Positions 43,623 through 52,837 are shown, numbered from the stretch's first letter. The stretch is 64,000 nucleotides of DNA from Parapedobacter koreensis (GCF_900109365.1 NZ_FNZR01000006.1:1-64000), one strand, 5' to 3'. The notes: generated by a model from the sequence alone, not told the origin. Program-made: numbers and translations.

Positions 43623-44789
43623 CTAACTATTGTCCAATGCTTGTGTGAGATCCGCTATGATGTCGGCAATATCTTCCAAACCCACAGATATCCGTATACT
43701 GCCGGGCTGTATACCCAATTGTTGCCGTTCATCTTCCGTCAATTTGGAATGGGTGGTAGATGCCGGATGTGTGGCTATACTACGCGAATCGCCCAAATTG
43801 GACGTGATGCGTATCATATTGAGTGTATCAAGGAACCGCTTAGCGCGTTCAAAACCACCTTTGATGACAAAAGTGACAATGCCCCCGCCACCTTTCATCT
43901 GTTTCTTGGCCAATGCATATTGCGGATGGGATGGGAGATACGGATAGCGTACGGCGGCTACCTCGGGATGAGCTTCCAGTGCTTCGGCTACCTGCAAGGC
44001 ATTGCTGCAATGGCGGTCCATCCGGAGGCCCAATGTTTCTAAACTCTTAGACAGCACCCAAGCATTGAATGGCGACAGGGATGGTCCGGTATTCCGGATG
44101 AAGAACATCAGTTCGTCAATTAACACCTTCTTGCCTACCACCACACCGCCCAACACGCGGCCCTGGCCATCCATGTATTTAGTGGCGGAATGGCTGACAA
44201 GGTCAAATCCATACTGAAGGGGCTTCTGAAGGTAGGGGGTAGCAAAACAATTGTCTACATTGAGGATAATATGGGGATATTTTTCTTTGAATTTGCCCAG
44301 CCATTCCAAATCGACAAGTTCCAAACCGGGGTTGGATGGGGTTTCCAGGAAAATCATCCGTGTATTGGGTTGGATGGCTTTTTCCCAATCTTCCGGCTTA
44401 GCAGCATCGACATAGGTTGTGGTAATGCCCCAGCGGGGGAAAAGCTTAGTGAAAAGCTGATGGGTAGACCCGAATATTGCACGGCAGGAAACAATATGAT
44501 CGCCGCTTTTGAGTAGTGCGGCAAACGAGGCAAAGACCGCAGCCATTCCTGAAGAAAAAGCCAGCCCTGCCTCTGCACCTTCCATGGCGCACACTTTATT
44601 GATAAACTCCGTGGTATTGGGGTTGGAATAGCGTGAATAGACATTGCCTTCTTCTTCTTCGGCAAATATTGCGCGGCCTTGTTCGGCGCTGTCGAAGATA
44701 AAGCTGGAAGTAAGATAAAGCGGTACGGCATGTTCGCGATAAGAAGAGCGATTGGCTTGCTCCCGAATGGCTTTTGTTTGTTCGTTCAT
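43623..44789 (-). CDS. metZ: O-succinylhomoserine sulfhydrylase / trans-sulfuration PLP enzyme
   Basis: 388 residues of the Cys/Met metabolism PLP family. Schiff-base lysine in SHSATKYMDGQGRVLGG; other motifs SRYSNPNTTEF, FSSGMAAVFASFAALLKSGD and IRITSNLGDSRSIATHPASTTH. The tail, RISVGLEDIADIIADL, is complete. The overall pattern fits MetZ-type O-succinylhomoserine sulfhydrylase more than cystathionine lyase, but the substrate is not provable. The start at 44789 (MNEQTKAIREQ) matches relatives; the longer frame is spurious. Confidence 0.9.
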   Translation of the reverse strand: MNEQTKAIREQANRSSYREHAVPLYLTSSFIFDSAEQGRAIFAEEEEGNVYSRYSNPNTTEFINKVCAMEGAEAGLAFSSGMAAVFASFAALLKSGDHIVSCRAIFGSTHQLFTKLFPRWGITTTYVDAAKPEDWEKAIQPNTRMIFLETPSNPGLELVDLEWLGKFKEKYPHIILNVDNCFATPYLQKPLQYGFDLVSHSATKYMDGQGRVLGGVVVGKKVLIDELMFFIRNTGPSLSPFNAWVLSKSLETLGLRMDRHCSNALQVAEALEAHPEVAAVRYPYLPSHPQYALAKKQMKGGGGIVTFVIKGGFERAKRFLDTLNMIRITSNLGDSRSIATHPASTTHSKLTEDERQQLGIQPGSIRISVGLEDIADIIADLTQALDNS

Positions 44790-44919
44790 GTTCAATTTTA
44801 GTCGCACAAACTTAGCCAAAGTTACGGGGATATGCAAGTCGGCATCGTTTGGGATCGGCTTCGGAGGTTGATGGCGATTCGAAGCCGACTCCAGCGTTAT
44901 GCACATCGTTACTTGGGTG

Positions 44920-45357
44920 TTAATAGCCCTTCCGTTCCCGCATTTGGTGGTCCAATGAATAAGGGCCTGATCCCACAACAAAGAAAACGAGCAGCAGCGC
45001 CAATACCACGATGGAGATCCATAGCTCGGAATTGAGGAAAGAAAGTCCTTGGGTGACATTGACGAAAAATACGGCACCAAATAGAATAGGTAGCTGGAAA
45101 CCAATTGCTACACGGGTAAGCAGCCCGATTGCAATGAGTATACCGCCCACCAAATGCGAAAAAGCCACGTAATGCACAGCTCCCCACGTGTAAATCTGGA
45201 TATGTGTCTCCTCGATCAGCCGTCTTAAGGATTCGGTATTGGCGAGGAATGTCACGCCTTTGAGAAAAATAATAATGCCCAGGGCAATGCGAAGTACATC
45301 CAGCCATCGAGGGTGATGGGCGTCACCCCAATGTTCAATTCTTTCGATAACGTTCAT
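44920..45357 (-). CDS. DoxX family membrane protein
   Basis: 145 residues, four membrane segments. LDVLRIALGIIIFLKGVTFL near the N-terminus, HLVGGILIAIGLLTR in the middle, and FLNSELWISIVVLALLLVFF. DoxX-like proteins are linked to redox or oxidative-stress tasks. The tail is cytosolic and charged (LDHQMRERKGY). It has a 130-bp gap to the sulfhydrylase gene and its own leader. Confidence 0.88.
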   Translation of the reverse strand: MNVIERIEHWGDAHHPRWLDVLRIALGIIIFLKGVTFLANTESLRRLIEETHIQIYTWGAVHYVAFSHLVGGILIAIGLLTRVAIGFQLPILFGAVFFVNVTQGLSFLNSELWISIVVLALLLVFFVVGSGPYSLDHQMRERKGY

Positions 45358-45399
45358 AAAATGACCTCCTTTCTAAGGTAAAACTGGTCTGAGAACAAC

Positions 45400-45431
45400 A
45401 AAAAAGCCCGTCCTTTGTTTGAAGGGCGGGC
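45400..45431 (-). terminator. Rho-independent terminator of pdhB
   Basis: GCCCGTCCTT pairs with AAGGGCGGGC (one G-T pair), followed on the minus strand by a six-T run. It lies about 40 bp past the pdhB stop. Confidence 0.88.
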
Positions 45432-45472
45432 CACTAAATCATAAGAAAAAACGTCTGTCTTTTGGAAACGTT

Positions 45473-46459
45473 TTATTTTTGGATATACATCACTTCTTTT
45501 ACTGCTTTGACTACACGGGCAACGCTGGGTAGGGCAGCCTGCAGCAGCGTGGGAGCATAAGGCAACGGTACATCAGCCGATGTGATACGTACTACCGGGG
45601 CATCCAAATAGTCAAAGGCCTCGCGTTGTACTTTGTATGCAATTTCAGAAGATATGGACGCCAACGGCCATGCCTCTTCCACGATGACCAAGCGGTTGGT
45701 CTTTTTTACGGAATTGATAATCGCGCCATAGTCGATAGGACGCACTGTACGTAGGTTAATGAGATCGACATCAATATTTTCCTTAGCCAGCTCTTCTACT
45801 GCCGGCTCCACTATGCGGGGCAGCATTTTTCCAAACGTCACGATGGTGACATCATTCCCTTCTTTGACGGTGTGGGCCTTGCCCAACTCCAGGTAATACT
45901 CTTCTTCCGGCACTTCTCCTTTATCGCCGTACATCACCTCAGATTCCATGAATATGACTGGATCGGGGTCTAGAATAGCTTGTTTCAACAACCCTTTTGC
46001 ATCATAAGGGTTGGCAGGTACCACAACCTTCAATCCCGGGGTATTGGCATACCAATTTTCGAAATTTTGGGAGTGTTGGGCAGCCAGTTGGCCGGCATTT
46101 CCTGTAGGTCCACGGAATACCATGGGAATGGGAAACTGGCCGCCGCTCATGGAATACATTTTAGCAGCTGAATTGATGACCTGATCAATGGCAACTAATG
46201 AAAAGTTAAACGTCATGAACTCAATGATGGGCTTAAGGCCATTCATGGCGGCGCCGATACCAATGCCCGCAAAACCAAGCTCTGCAATAGGGGTATCGAT
46301 GATTCGTTTCGGGCCGAACTCCTCCAACATCCCTTGGCTTACTTTATATGCTCCGTTGTATTCAGCCACTTCCTCACCCATCAAAAAGATCGTTGAGTCT
46401 TTGCGCATTTCTTCGCTCATTGCCTCGCGAAGCGCTTCTCTGAATTGTATTTCTCTCAT
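45473..46459 (-). CDS. pdhB: Pyruvate dehydrogenase E1 component, beta subunit
   Basis: 328 residues. MREIQFREALREAMSEEMRKD, then GEEVAEYNGAYKVSQGML and AELGFAGIGIGAAMNGLKPI are typical of E1-beta. The subunit binds thiamine diphosphate together with E1-alpha (57656-58651). In Bacteroidota these E1 subunits can also serve branched-chain keto acids, but the pairing with the E2 here favours pyruvate. It lies 11 kb from pdhA/pdhC and is monocistronic with its own terminator. Confidence 0.95.
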   Translation of the reverse strand: MREIQFREALREAMSEEMRKDSTIFLMGEEVAEYNGAYKVSQGMLEEFGPKRIIDTPIAELGFAGIGIGAAMNGLKPIIEFMTFNFSLVAIDQVINSAAKMYSMSGGQFPIPMVFRGPTGNAGQLAAQHSQNFENWYANTPGLKVVVPANPYDAKGLLKQAILDPDPVIFMESEVMYGDKGEVPEEEYYLELGKAHTVKEGNDVTIVTFGKMLPRIVEPAVEELAKENIDVDLINLRTVRPIDYGAIINSVKKTNRLVIVEEAWPLASISSEIAYKVQREAFDYLDAPVVRITSADVPLPYAPTLLQAALPSVARVVKAVKEVMYIQK

Positions 46460-46551
46460 CAGTTGTATATCGTGTCAAAAAATTTTCTAGCACGCAAACC
46501 TACTACAAATAATTGATATTTTTTGCCCTTGGCTTGTCAAAATTTTGTGCA

Positions 46552-47175
46552 TTAGCGATTGATGGAATGGACAAATGCCGTCAGCCACCGGTTCAGGTTT
46601 TCAATGGCCAGCGGGATTTGCCAACTTGCTTTGTTGCGGCGCTCCACGTAGTTTGAAATGGCCCTTATTTGCATGGCCGGTAGCCCAGCTTGATGGGCGG
46701 CATAAAAAACAGCGGCGCCTTCCATGCTTTCGACGGTTGGATTTAGCCGTTGGATGATGCCGTCAATGGTGCGTTCATGGCCATGCACCGTGTTGACGGT
46801 GATGCCGCAGCATTGGCGCAATCCTTGGAACACTGGATAACTCGGGATCAAGGCCCCTTGGAAGGTATGTTTGGCCAAGCCCAGGGCAACGCTGTCCATA
46901 AATTGCTCGCCATCTTCGGCTCCCAGTTCGGCCAAGGTATCCTGGTATACGTATACCACTTCACCCAGTGCGATGGCACGGTCGAAACTTCCTGCGATAC
47001 CTACATTGAGTAATAAGTCATAGTTGGCCGTAACCAGTTTTTGCCCCAACGCAAAAGCTGTGGCCACCATGCCCACGCCCGTGACCAATACATCGATCCC
47101 GCTCCGCTGCTCGTCGGGCGATTGGATGAAGGGCAGGATCTCTCCTTCGGTGGCAGCTATGATCAATACCTTCAT
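46552..47175 (-). CDS. mqnB: Futalosine hydrolase
   Basis: 207 residues of the nucleoside phosphorylase fold. KVLIIAATEGEILPF at the start, GVGMVATAFALGQKL, LLLNVGIAGSFDRAIALGEVVYV and ESMEGAAVFYAAHQAGLPAMQIRAISN near the end are typical of MqnB. It cleaves futalosine to dehypoxanthine futalosine in the menaquinone futalosine route. The start at 47175 (MKVLII) is preferred over a 19-residue extension. It is divergent from lpxK by 55 bp. Confidence 0.9.
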   Translation of the reverse strand: MKVLIIAATEGEILPFIQSPDEQRSGIDVLVTGVGMVATAFALGQKLVTANYDLLLNVGIAGSFDRAIALGEVVYVYQDTLAELGAEDGEQFMDSVALGLAKHTFQGALIPSYPVFQGLRQCCGITVNTVHGHERTIDGIIQRLNPTVESMEGAAVFYAAHQAGLPAMQIRAISNYVERRNKASWQIPLAIENLNRWLTAFVHSINR

Positions 47176-47230
47176 TTGCTTTTGCAGACGAATGTACGCA
47201 AAAGCAATGGAATTACTACTTTTGTTGACC

Positions 47231-48301
47231 ATGGCTTATCTGAGGTTGCTTTTATTGCCGTTTTCGGTGTTGTATGGTCTGGTTATCTGGCTTCGCAATC
47301 GATGCTACGATTGGGGATGGGTTAAAAGTGTTGGGTTTGACAAACCGGTCATCGTGGTTGGCAACCTCGCTGTGGGCGGCACGGGCAAAAGTCCCATGAC
47401 GGAGTACTTGGTAAGACTGCTAAGCAGGCATTATCAGGTAGCCATCCTAAGCCGAGGCTATGGGCGGAAGACGAATGGATTTTTGGAAGTAGCCCTTGAT
47501 GGTACGGCTGAGCAATATGGCGACGAACCGCTTCAATTTAAACGCAAGTTTCCCCATGTTACCGTGGCGGTAGACGAAAACCGCGTCCATGGTGCTCGGC
47601 TGTTGTTTCGGGGCAGCCATGAGGCGATCGTGCTGGATGACGCCTATCAACATCGGGCATTGCGGCCGGGATTCGCTATCCTGCTTTTTGACTACCGGTC
47701 TATGAGCCAGTCCAAATGGTTGCTTCCCGTGGGCAATTACCGCGATAGTTTTCGGGAACGCCGACGTGCCGACATCATGGTCGTCACTAAGATGCCTTCT
47801 ACGGCGACGGAAGCAGAAAAGTGTCGGATCCGCCGTTCCCTTACCACGACCCGGCAAATACCCGTGCTATTTTCGAGTATTGGCTACGGGCCGCTGGTTC
47901 CGTTGTTGCCGGATAAGCATTCAGGGGAAGCGACGCTTAGCAGTGAACACACCATCCTACTTGTGACGGGCATTGCCAATCCTGCACCACTGTACGATTA
48001 TCTCAACGCGCAAGTACGGGATGTCGTACAGCTCCGTTATCCAGATCATTATCCTTATACACTAGCAACTATGCAAACAATAATGACTCGGTTCGGTAAA
48101 ATCGGCAACCCATCCAAATTAATCGTCACAACCGAAAAAGATGCCCAGAGGCTGTTGATGCCCACGTTTTCTACAAGGTTAGCCGATTTGCCGATATATG
48201 TGGTGCCGATCCATGCGCAATTTGACGAGCCGGATGAAAGTATCCTCCAACAGTTGGTATTGCGTTATTGTGCCAATACTTCGGGAGGCAATTCGGTTTA
48301 A
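47231..48301 (+). CDS. lpxK: Tetraacyldisaccharide 4'-kinase
   Basis: 356 residues. One N-terminal membrane helix (about 1-22), then Walker A VGNLAVGGTGKSPMTEYL (about residue 44), LSRGYGRKTNGFL and YGDEPLQFKRKFP with VDENRVHGARLL. It phosphorylates lipid A disaccharide precursor at the inner membrane. The start at 47231 is chosen since it gives the family N-terminus; longer frames run through the promoter and antisense to mqnB. Essential for lipid A, consistent with a Gram-negative envelope. Confidence 0.95.
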   Translation: MAYLRLLLLPFSVLYGLVIWLRNRCYDWGWVKSVGFDKPVIVVGNLAVGGTGKSPMTEYLVRLLSRHYQVAILSRGYGRKTNGFLEVALDGTAEQYGDEPLQFKRKFPHVTVAVDENRVHGARLLFRGSHEAIVLDDAYQHRALRPGFAILLFDYRSMSQSKWLLPVGNYRDSFRERRRADIMVVTKMPSTATEAEKCRIRRSLTTTRQIPVLFSSIGYGPLVPLLPDKHSGEATLSSEHTILLVTGIANPAPLYDYLNAQVRDVVQLRYPDHYPYTLATMQTIMTRFGKIGNPSKLIVTTEKDAQRLLMPTFSTRLADLPIYVVPIHAQFDEPDESILQQLVLRYCANTSGGNSV

Positions 48302-48317
48302 ATCGTTAGTTTTGGAA

Positions 48318-48932
48318 ATGGTTAAGAAAAATCCTGAAGCACCCGTACAGGTGTTGCTCCGAGCTATTCAAATGCACCATGTGTTGGCAGCGCAGGAGGC
48401 GCAAGTGATTGCTTCCTATTTTAAGCAGGCATCTTTCAGCCGGAAATCTTCTTTATTGCAGGCCGGAGAGACAGCCCATCGTCTGTATTTCGTGGTAAGC
48501 GGCATCCTGCATATGTATTATGCAGACGAACGGGGACAACAACATTCCTGCAATTTTTTTATGCCAGGCGAGTTAGCTACCGATTTGGAAAGTTTTTCCA
48601 AGCAAATACCTGCGAGCAATACCATCGAAGCATTGGCCAATGCCGAGTGCCTCAGCATTTCTTGCAAAGAAACCGTATCACTCATGCAAGAGTCTCCGGC
48701 ATTCAATAAGTATGTGATGGATGTAGTAGAGGCTATTGCGATGCAAAATATCAATCGGACGAAAGATTTGCTTAGCCTTCAGCCAGAATCCCGTTATCAA
48801 AAATTGATGGCTACACGTCCCGACATTGTCCGCACAGTGCCGCAAAAATATATTGCCCGGTTTTTGGGCATTAGTCCGGAGAGCCTTAGCCGCATTCGCA
48901 GCCGGATGGCTACATCGCAAACATCCTATTGA
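48318..48932 (+). CDS. Crp/Fnr family transcriptional regulator
   Basis: 204 residues. Cyclic-nucleotide-like barrel (about 20-125): LLQAGETAHRLYFVVSGIL and FFMPGELATDLESF. C-terminal winged helix (about 145-200) with SRYQKLMATRPDIV and ARFLGISPESLSRIRSRM. No iron-sulfur cysteine cluster of FNR type is seen. It likely regulates a small local set; the effector is unknown. It begins 16 bp after lpxK, same strand. Confidence 0.9.
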   Translation: MVKKNPEAPVQVLLRAIQMHHVLAAQEAQVIASYFKQASFSRKSSLLQAGETAHRLYFVVSGILHMYYADERGQQHSCNFFMPGELATDLESFSKQIPASNTIEALANAECLSISCKETVSLMQESPAFNKYVMDVVEAIAMQNINRTKDLLSLQPESRYQKLMATRPDIVRTVPQKYIARFLGISPESLSRIRSRMATSQTSY

Positions 48933-49003
48933 ATTTCTTGACGTTCGTCAATCTTTTTGCGAGTTATTCTTGTCAGTTTTGTCCTAGCAAAAACAGGACG
49001 ACT

Positions 49004-49933
49004 ATGCATACAATATTAGGGGCTGGGGGAGCCATAGGTGCTCCATTGGCCAAGAGCTTGAAAGAAAACCATGGTAAGCGGGTACGCATCGTAGGGCGCA
49101 AGCCCGAAAAAGTAAATCCCGATGATGAATTGTTTGTCGCTGATCTATTGGATGCAGGGGCAGTACACCGTGCTGTAGCGGGATCGGCTGTAGCCTATTT
49201 GTGTGTAGGCCTACCTTATAAGGCCAAATTATGGAAGCGGGAATGGCCGCGCTTGATGCGGCATGTGATTGATGCCTGCAAGGCACATGGTACCAGATTA
49301 GTTTTTGTAGATAATGTATACCTATATGCGCCGGAGGCGCTGTCCCACATGACTGAGCGGTCGGCCATCGGCCCGGTAAGCAAAAAAGGCAAAATACGCA
49401 AACAAGTGGTAGATATGTTGCTGACGGCGGTAACCCAAGGTGAACTAAAGGCCCTTATCGCACGGTCGGCTGATTTTTACGGGCCGGGTATCCGCAACAG
49501 TATCTTGCTTGAGCTAGTCTACAATAATCTCAAAAAAGGAAAACCTGCGCTATGGCAATGCGATGCCGGGAAAGTGCACAGCTTTACCTATACACCGGAT
49601 GCGGCGGAAGCGGTCGCTGTGTTGGGAAACCGTGACGAAGCTTACAACCGGGTGTGGCACCTACCCACGGCCAAAGATAGACTTACCGGAGCAGACTGGG
49701 TAACGCTGTTTAGCGCGCAGCTTCAGGCCAAGCCAACGTTTTTTGTCCTTAGGCGGTGGTTGCTGAAGCTGGCCGGCCTCGTTGTCCCGCTTATGCGTGA
49801 GCTGGAGGATATGAGCTACCAATATCAATACGATTATTTTTTTGACAGCAGTGATATTGAGCAAACCTTTGGACTAAAGGCAACCCCCATAACGCAGGCG
49901 ATATCAGAAATTGTTGCGTTCGGACGCCGCTGA
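49004..49933 (+). CDS. NAD(P)-dependent epimerase/dehydratase-like protein
   Basis: 309 residues, extended SDR fold. Nucleotide motif ILGAGGAIGAPLAKSL (about residue 4) and a VDNVYLYAP segment; the canonical YxxxK is replaced by something less clear (SKKGKIRKQVVD). FYGPGIRNSILLEL and HSFTYTPDAAEAVAVL fit. It is probably an atypical SDR acting on an unknown substrate. The adjacent Crp/Fnr gene ends 71 bp upstream and may control it. A short GTCCT/AGGAC palindrome lies in that gap. Confidence 0.85.
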   Translation: MHTILGAGGAIGAPLAKSLKENHGKRVRIVGRKPEKVNPDDELFVADLLDAGAVHRAVAGSAVAYLCVGLPYKAKLWKREWPRLMRHVIDACKAHGTRLVFVDNVYLYAPEALSHMTERSAIGPVSKKGKIRKQVVDMLLTAVTQGELKALIARSADFYGPGIRNSILLELVYNNLKKGKPALWQCDAGKVHSFTYTPDAAEAVAVLGNRDEAYNRVWHLPTAKDRLTGADWVTLFSAQLQAKPTFFVLRRWLLKLAGLVVPLMRELEDMSYQYQYDYFFDSSDIEQTFGLKATPITQAISEIVAFGRR

Positions 49934-49948
49934 TTTCCGAATAAAGGT

Positions 49949-49956
49949 TATTTTTG
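49949..49956 (+). promoter_or_regulatory. -7-like element before the nucleotidase gene
   Basis: TATTTTTG matches TAnnTTTG and stands five bases before the preferred ATG at 49962, the same distance as the element before rlmN. The two suggest nearly leaderless mRNAs. No TTG is seen at the -33 spacing. Confidence 0.35.
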
Positions 49957-49961
49957 CTTGT

Positions 49962-50498
49962 ATGAACAAAGATGACAGACCCCGCTTGGCTATTGACATG
50001 GATGAGGTGTTGGCCGATACGCACCACAAGTTTTTGACACTTTACCACCGCGATTATGGCGTAGCGATGGATATCCATCAAGAGCCGGGCAAGGAGCTGC
50101 ATGAAAACCTGCCTGAAAATCTCAATGGGCAGTGGAAAATCTACATCAATGAGAAAGGCTTTTTCCGAGATATTCCGCCGATGCCGGATGCCATCGAAAC
50201 GGTGAGGGCACTGCAAGAGCGGTATAACGTGTACGTGGTTTCCGCAGCCATGGAATTTAGAAACTCATTGGAGGACAAACTCGATTGGTTGGGTGATCAT
50301 TTCCCTTTTATTCCTTGGACGCATATCTTATTCACCGGAGAAAAAATTGTTGCCACGGATGTCATGATTGATGATCGCATAAAAAACCTGGCCCATTTTG
50401 AGGGTCGCAAATTGCTCTTCACCTCGCCGCATAACCTGCTGATTACGGGCTATGAGCGGGTGAACAACTGGCGGGAAGTGGCTGAATTGCTGCTTTAA
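49962..50498 (+). CDS. 5'(3')-deoxyribonucleotidase
   Basis: 178 residues of the HAD fold. Motif I is DMDEVLADTHHKFLTLY (Asp nucleophile near residue 12), later VYVVSAAMEFRNSLEDKLDWL and MIDDRIKNLAHFEG (motif IV, DD). The family (NT5C-like) dephosphorylates deoxynucleotides, notably dUMP and dTMP, and is common in Bacteroidota. The start at 49962 is chosen over 49911 because the promoter-like element precedes it. Convergent with dnaA, 15 bp apart. Confidence 0.9.
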   Translation: MNKDDRPRLAIDMDEVLADTHHKFLTLYHRDYGVAMDIHQEPGKELHENLPENLNGQWKIYINEKGFFRDIPPMPDAIETVRALQERYNVYVVSAAMEFRNSLEDKLDWLGDHFPFIPWTHILFTGEKIVATDVMIDDRIKNLAHFEGRKLLFTSPHNLLITGYERVNNWREVAELLL

Positions 50499-50513
50499 GG
50501 ATTTGCTTTTCCT

Positions 50514-51941
50514 TTAGCTGATCTTTAGTTTTTTCTGAATGTCCTGCACGTATGCTTTGAACTTCTTGTCTGTTTCAATAAGATCTTCCACCGTTTGGCA
50601 GGCGTAGATGACCGTGGAATGATCCCGGCCACCGAAAAACGCACCGATGGACTTCAACGAAGTTTTTGTATGGTTCTTGGCTAAATACATCGAGATTTGG
50701 CGGGCTTGTACAATCTCACGCTTCCTGACCTTGGACTTGACCATTTCCACGGGCACCTCGAAATAATCGCACACGAGTTTCTGGATATAATCCATGGAAA
50801 TCTCCTTGTGCGTATTCTTGATGAAATTCTTCAACATGGATTTGGCGAGGTTGAGGTCGATTTCCTTTTTATTCAATGTCGCTTGCGCAAGCAATGATAC
50901 CATGGCTCCTTCGAGTTCGCGTACACTGTTGTCAATCTGATTGGCCACGTATTCAATCACATTATCAGGCAGCTCAATGCCATCGGTATACATTTTCTTT
51001 TTGAGAATGGCCATGCGGGTTTCCAGATCGGGTACCTGCATATCGGCCGAAAGTCCCCATTTGAAACGGCTCAATAAGCGTTCCTCCAGTCCGGCCAGAT
51101 CCTTGGGCGGTTTGTCGGATGTCAGGATGATCTGTTTGCTGGATTGGTGCAGGTGATTAAATATATGGAAGAAGATATCCTGCGTGCGTTCTTTTCCGGC
51201 AAAATTGTGTACGTCATCCATAATGATGACGTCCATTGCCTGGTAAAAATTGACAAAGTCGTTGATGGTGTTGTTTTTCAAGGAATCTACGAACTGCTGG
51301 CAAAATTTTTCACAGGACACATAGATGACCAGTTTGTCAGGCAGGTTACGCTTAATTTCATTACCGATAGCCTGCGCTAAATGGGTTTTGCCGAGCCCCA
51401 CGCCGCCATATATCATCAATGGATTGAAGGACGTGCCGCCCGGCTTGCTCGCCACGGCAAAGCCTGCTGACCGCGCCAAGCGGTTGCATTCGCCTTCAAT
51501 GAAATTATCGAAAGAATAATGCTGGTTTAATTGGGGGTCTACCTGTAGCTTTTTAAGGCCGGGGATGACAAATGGATTTTTGATATCCTTATTAAGCGCT
51601 ACAGGGATAGGGATCGATTGCTTCTTGGCTTCCGCTCCATTGCCACTGGAAGGGATATTGGTGGTATAAGGGTTACTGGTAGAAGATTTTTCTACGACGA
51701 TGTTATATTCCAGTCTCCCATTTTCACCGAGGTGCTTCTTTATCGTCTTGCGCAGCAAACCCACATAATGTTCTTCAAGCCATTCATAGAAAAACAAGCT
51801 TGGCACTTGAATAGTCAAAACGTTACCTTCTAAGCGTACGGCCTTAACGGGTTCAAACCAGGTCTTATAACTTTGTGCAGGAATATTGTCTTTGATGATT
51901 TGTAGACAACTATTCCATACGCTCGTGCTCGTTTTTTCCAT
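50514..51941 (-). CDS. dnaA: Chromosomal replication initiator protein DnaA
   Basis: 475 residues. Domain I (about 1-80), short linker, AAA+ domain with Walker A YGGVGLGKTHLAQAIGNE (about residue 175) and Walker B VIIMDDVHNF, and a C-terminal DNA-binding domain with the signature MYLAKNHTKTSLKSIGAFFG and GGRDHSTVIYA. Length and motifs are normal. It binds DnaA boxes and opens oriC. The upstream 300 bp are AT-rich with one near-match box (listed separately). No dnaN or gyrB neighbour is seen, typical of Bacteroidota. Confidence 0.99.
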   Translation of the reverse strand: MEKTSTSVWNSCLQIIKDNIPAQSYKTWFEPVKAVRLEGNVLTIQVPSLFFYEWLEEHYVGLLRKTIKKHLGENGRLEYNIVVEKSSTSNPYTTNIPSSGNGAEAKKQSIPIPVALNKDIKNPFVIPGLKKLQVDPQLNQHYSFDNFIEGECNRLARSAGFAVASKPGGTSFNPLMIYGGVGLGKTHLAQAIGNEIKRNLPDKLVIYVSCEKFCQQFVDSLKNNTINDFVNFYQAMDVIIMDDVHNFAGKERTQDIFFHIFNHLHQSSKQIILTSDKPPKDLAGLEERLLSRFKWGLSADMQVPDLETRMAILKKKMYTDGIELPDNVIEYVANQIDNSVRELEGAMVSLLAQATLNKKEIDLNLAKSMLKNFIKNTHKEISMDYIQKLVCDYFEVPVEMVKSKVRKREIVQARQISMYLAKNHTKTSLKSIGAFFGGRDHSTVIYACQTVEDLIETDKKFKAYVQDIQKKLKIS

Positions 51942-52241
51942 TCGTTAATTCTTAATAAGTTGATTTACAATAAATGACCGAAAAAATGTTGATAACTTCT
52001 CCGTGAAACGAAGATGGCAAAAAAAAAGCAGCTAAAAAATTAAAAATTAAAATATCAAGTAATGTGTTAAAAATCAATAAAATAGGTATGTTTTTTTGTA
52101 AAATTTTTCAACTGAAATATCGAGGTGAAAAATTCTTAACATTGCGGTTTGTCTACGCTCGCATGCGTTAAAGTTAAGTAAAATTAAGGCAAAGAAATAG
52201 TAAAAAATAAATAAAATTTGAACGGCCGTTTAGCACTTTTT
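51942..52241. other. AT-rich region upstream of dnaA, possible origin
   Basis: 300 bp without a gene, much of it A/T runs (52020-52225). One near-match DnaA box, TGTTGATAA (51987-51995; reverse TTATCAACA, one mismatch to TTATCCACA), stands next to dnaA. No cluster of boxes is seen, so an oriC call is weak. It also holds the dnaA promoter. Confidence 0.25.
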
Positions 52242-52622
52242 CTAGGGAGCCACTTGCCTTTTTTTGGCGCTTAGCCAGTTGATGCTTAATACAATGATAA
52301 GTATTAACAGGCCGCCCACCTCACGGGTTTCTTCAATCCATGGTTTGTCCGCTTTCATGCTTTGTACGAGCGCCGAGGTGTGTTCGTGTTGAAACCAATA
52401 AAGCACTTCGTGCCTGAAGAACAGGAGATAGATAGCGTAGATAGCGTAAACGCCTATACCCAATAGATAGGCTTTAGTTGGGTAGCGCTTGCCAATGGCC
52501 AAGTAACATAGCCAAGCCGCGTATACATAAATTGGAATCCAAAGATAAGGATCCTCATCATTGTATTGCAGCGCCGCGCTGACCAAAAACAGGATGCAAA
52601 ACAGGATATTAAAAATCTTCAT
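52242..52622 (-). CDS. TMEM220 family membrane protein
   Basis: 126 residues, four membrane segments. The family signature is ALQYNDEDPYLWIPIYVYAA near the N-terminus, and EETREVGGLLI near the end. No function is known. It is oriented away from the TPP riboswitch region, with the start at 52622. Confidence 0.85.
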   Translation of the reverse strand: MKIFNILFCILFLVSAALQYNDEDPYLWIPIYVYAAWLCYLAIGKRYPTKAYLLGIGVYAIYAIYLLFFRHEVLYWFQHEHTSALVQSMKADKPWIEETREVGGLLILIIVLSINWLSAKKRQVAP

Positions 52623-52755
52623 AAGTCATAGGGCTATATGCCAAATGTACAAAAAATTTAGGGATTGGCGACGAATGCAAGGTGAAGGTACATGAAGGGA
52701 AATTTTTTAAAGATTTCGAAACCTTTTCTTCGCCTTGTTGTTTACTATATACAAA

Positions 52756-52837
52756 TGTGCCGGGAGTGCTTAAGCTAATTAGGCTGAGATAATATCCCCG
52801 AACCTGATCTGGATAATGCCAGCGCAGGAAAAGCACA
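52756..52837 (+). promoter_or_regulatory. TPP (THI-box) riboswitch, orphan
   Basis: The conserved thiamine-pyrophosphate aptamer core is clear: GGCTGAGATAA (P2-P3), CCCGAACCTGATCTGGAT and ATGCCAGCGCAGGAA. The outer P1 stem can form from TGTGC (52756-52760) and GCACA (52833-52837). It is on the plus strand, followed 22 bp later by a strong terminator (52860-52897). No plus-strand gene follows; the next gene, gcvP, is on the other strand. Family knowledge: these elements normally control thiamine biosynthesis or transport genes. None is in this window, so this is a decayed leader or a regulated small RNA. Confidence 0.93.

Noticed and set aside
51942-52241. Firm oriC call upstream of dnaA
   Set aside because: Only one imperfect DnaA box is visible and no box cluster; kept as a weak possibility. 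GC-skew over the genome would decide.
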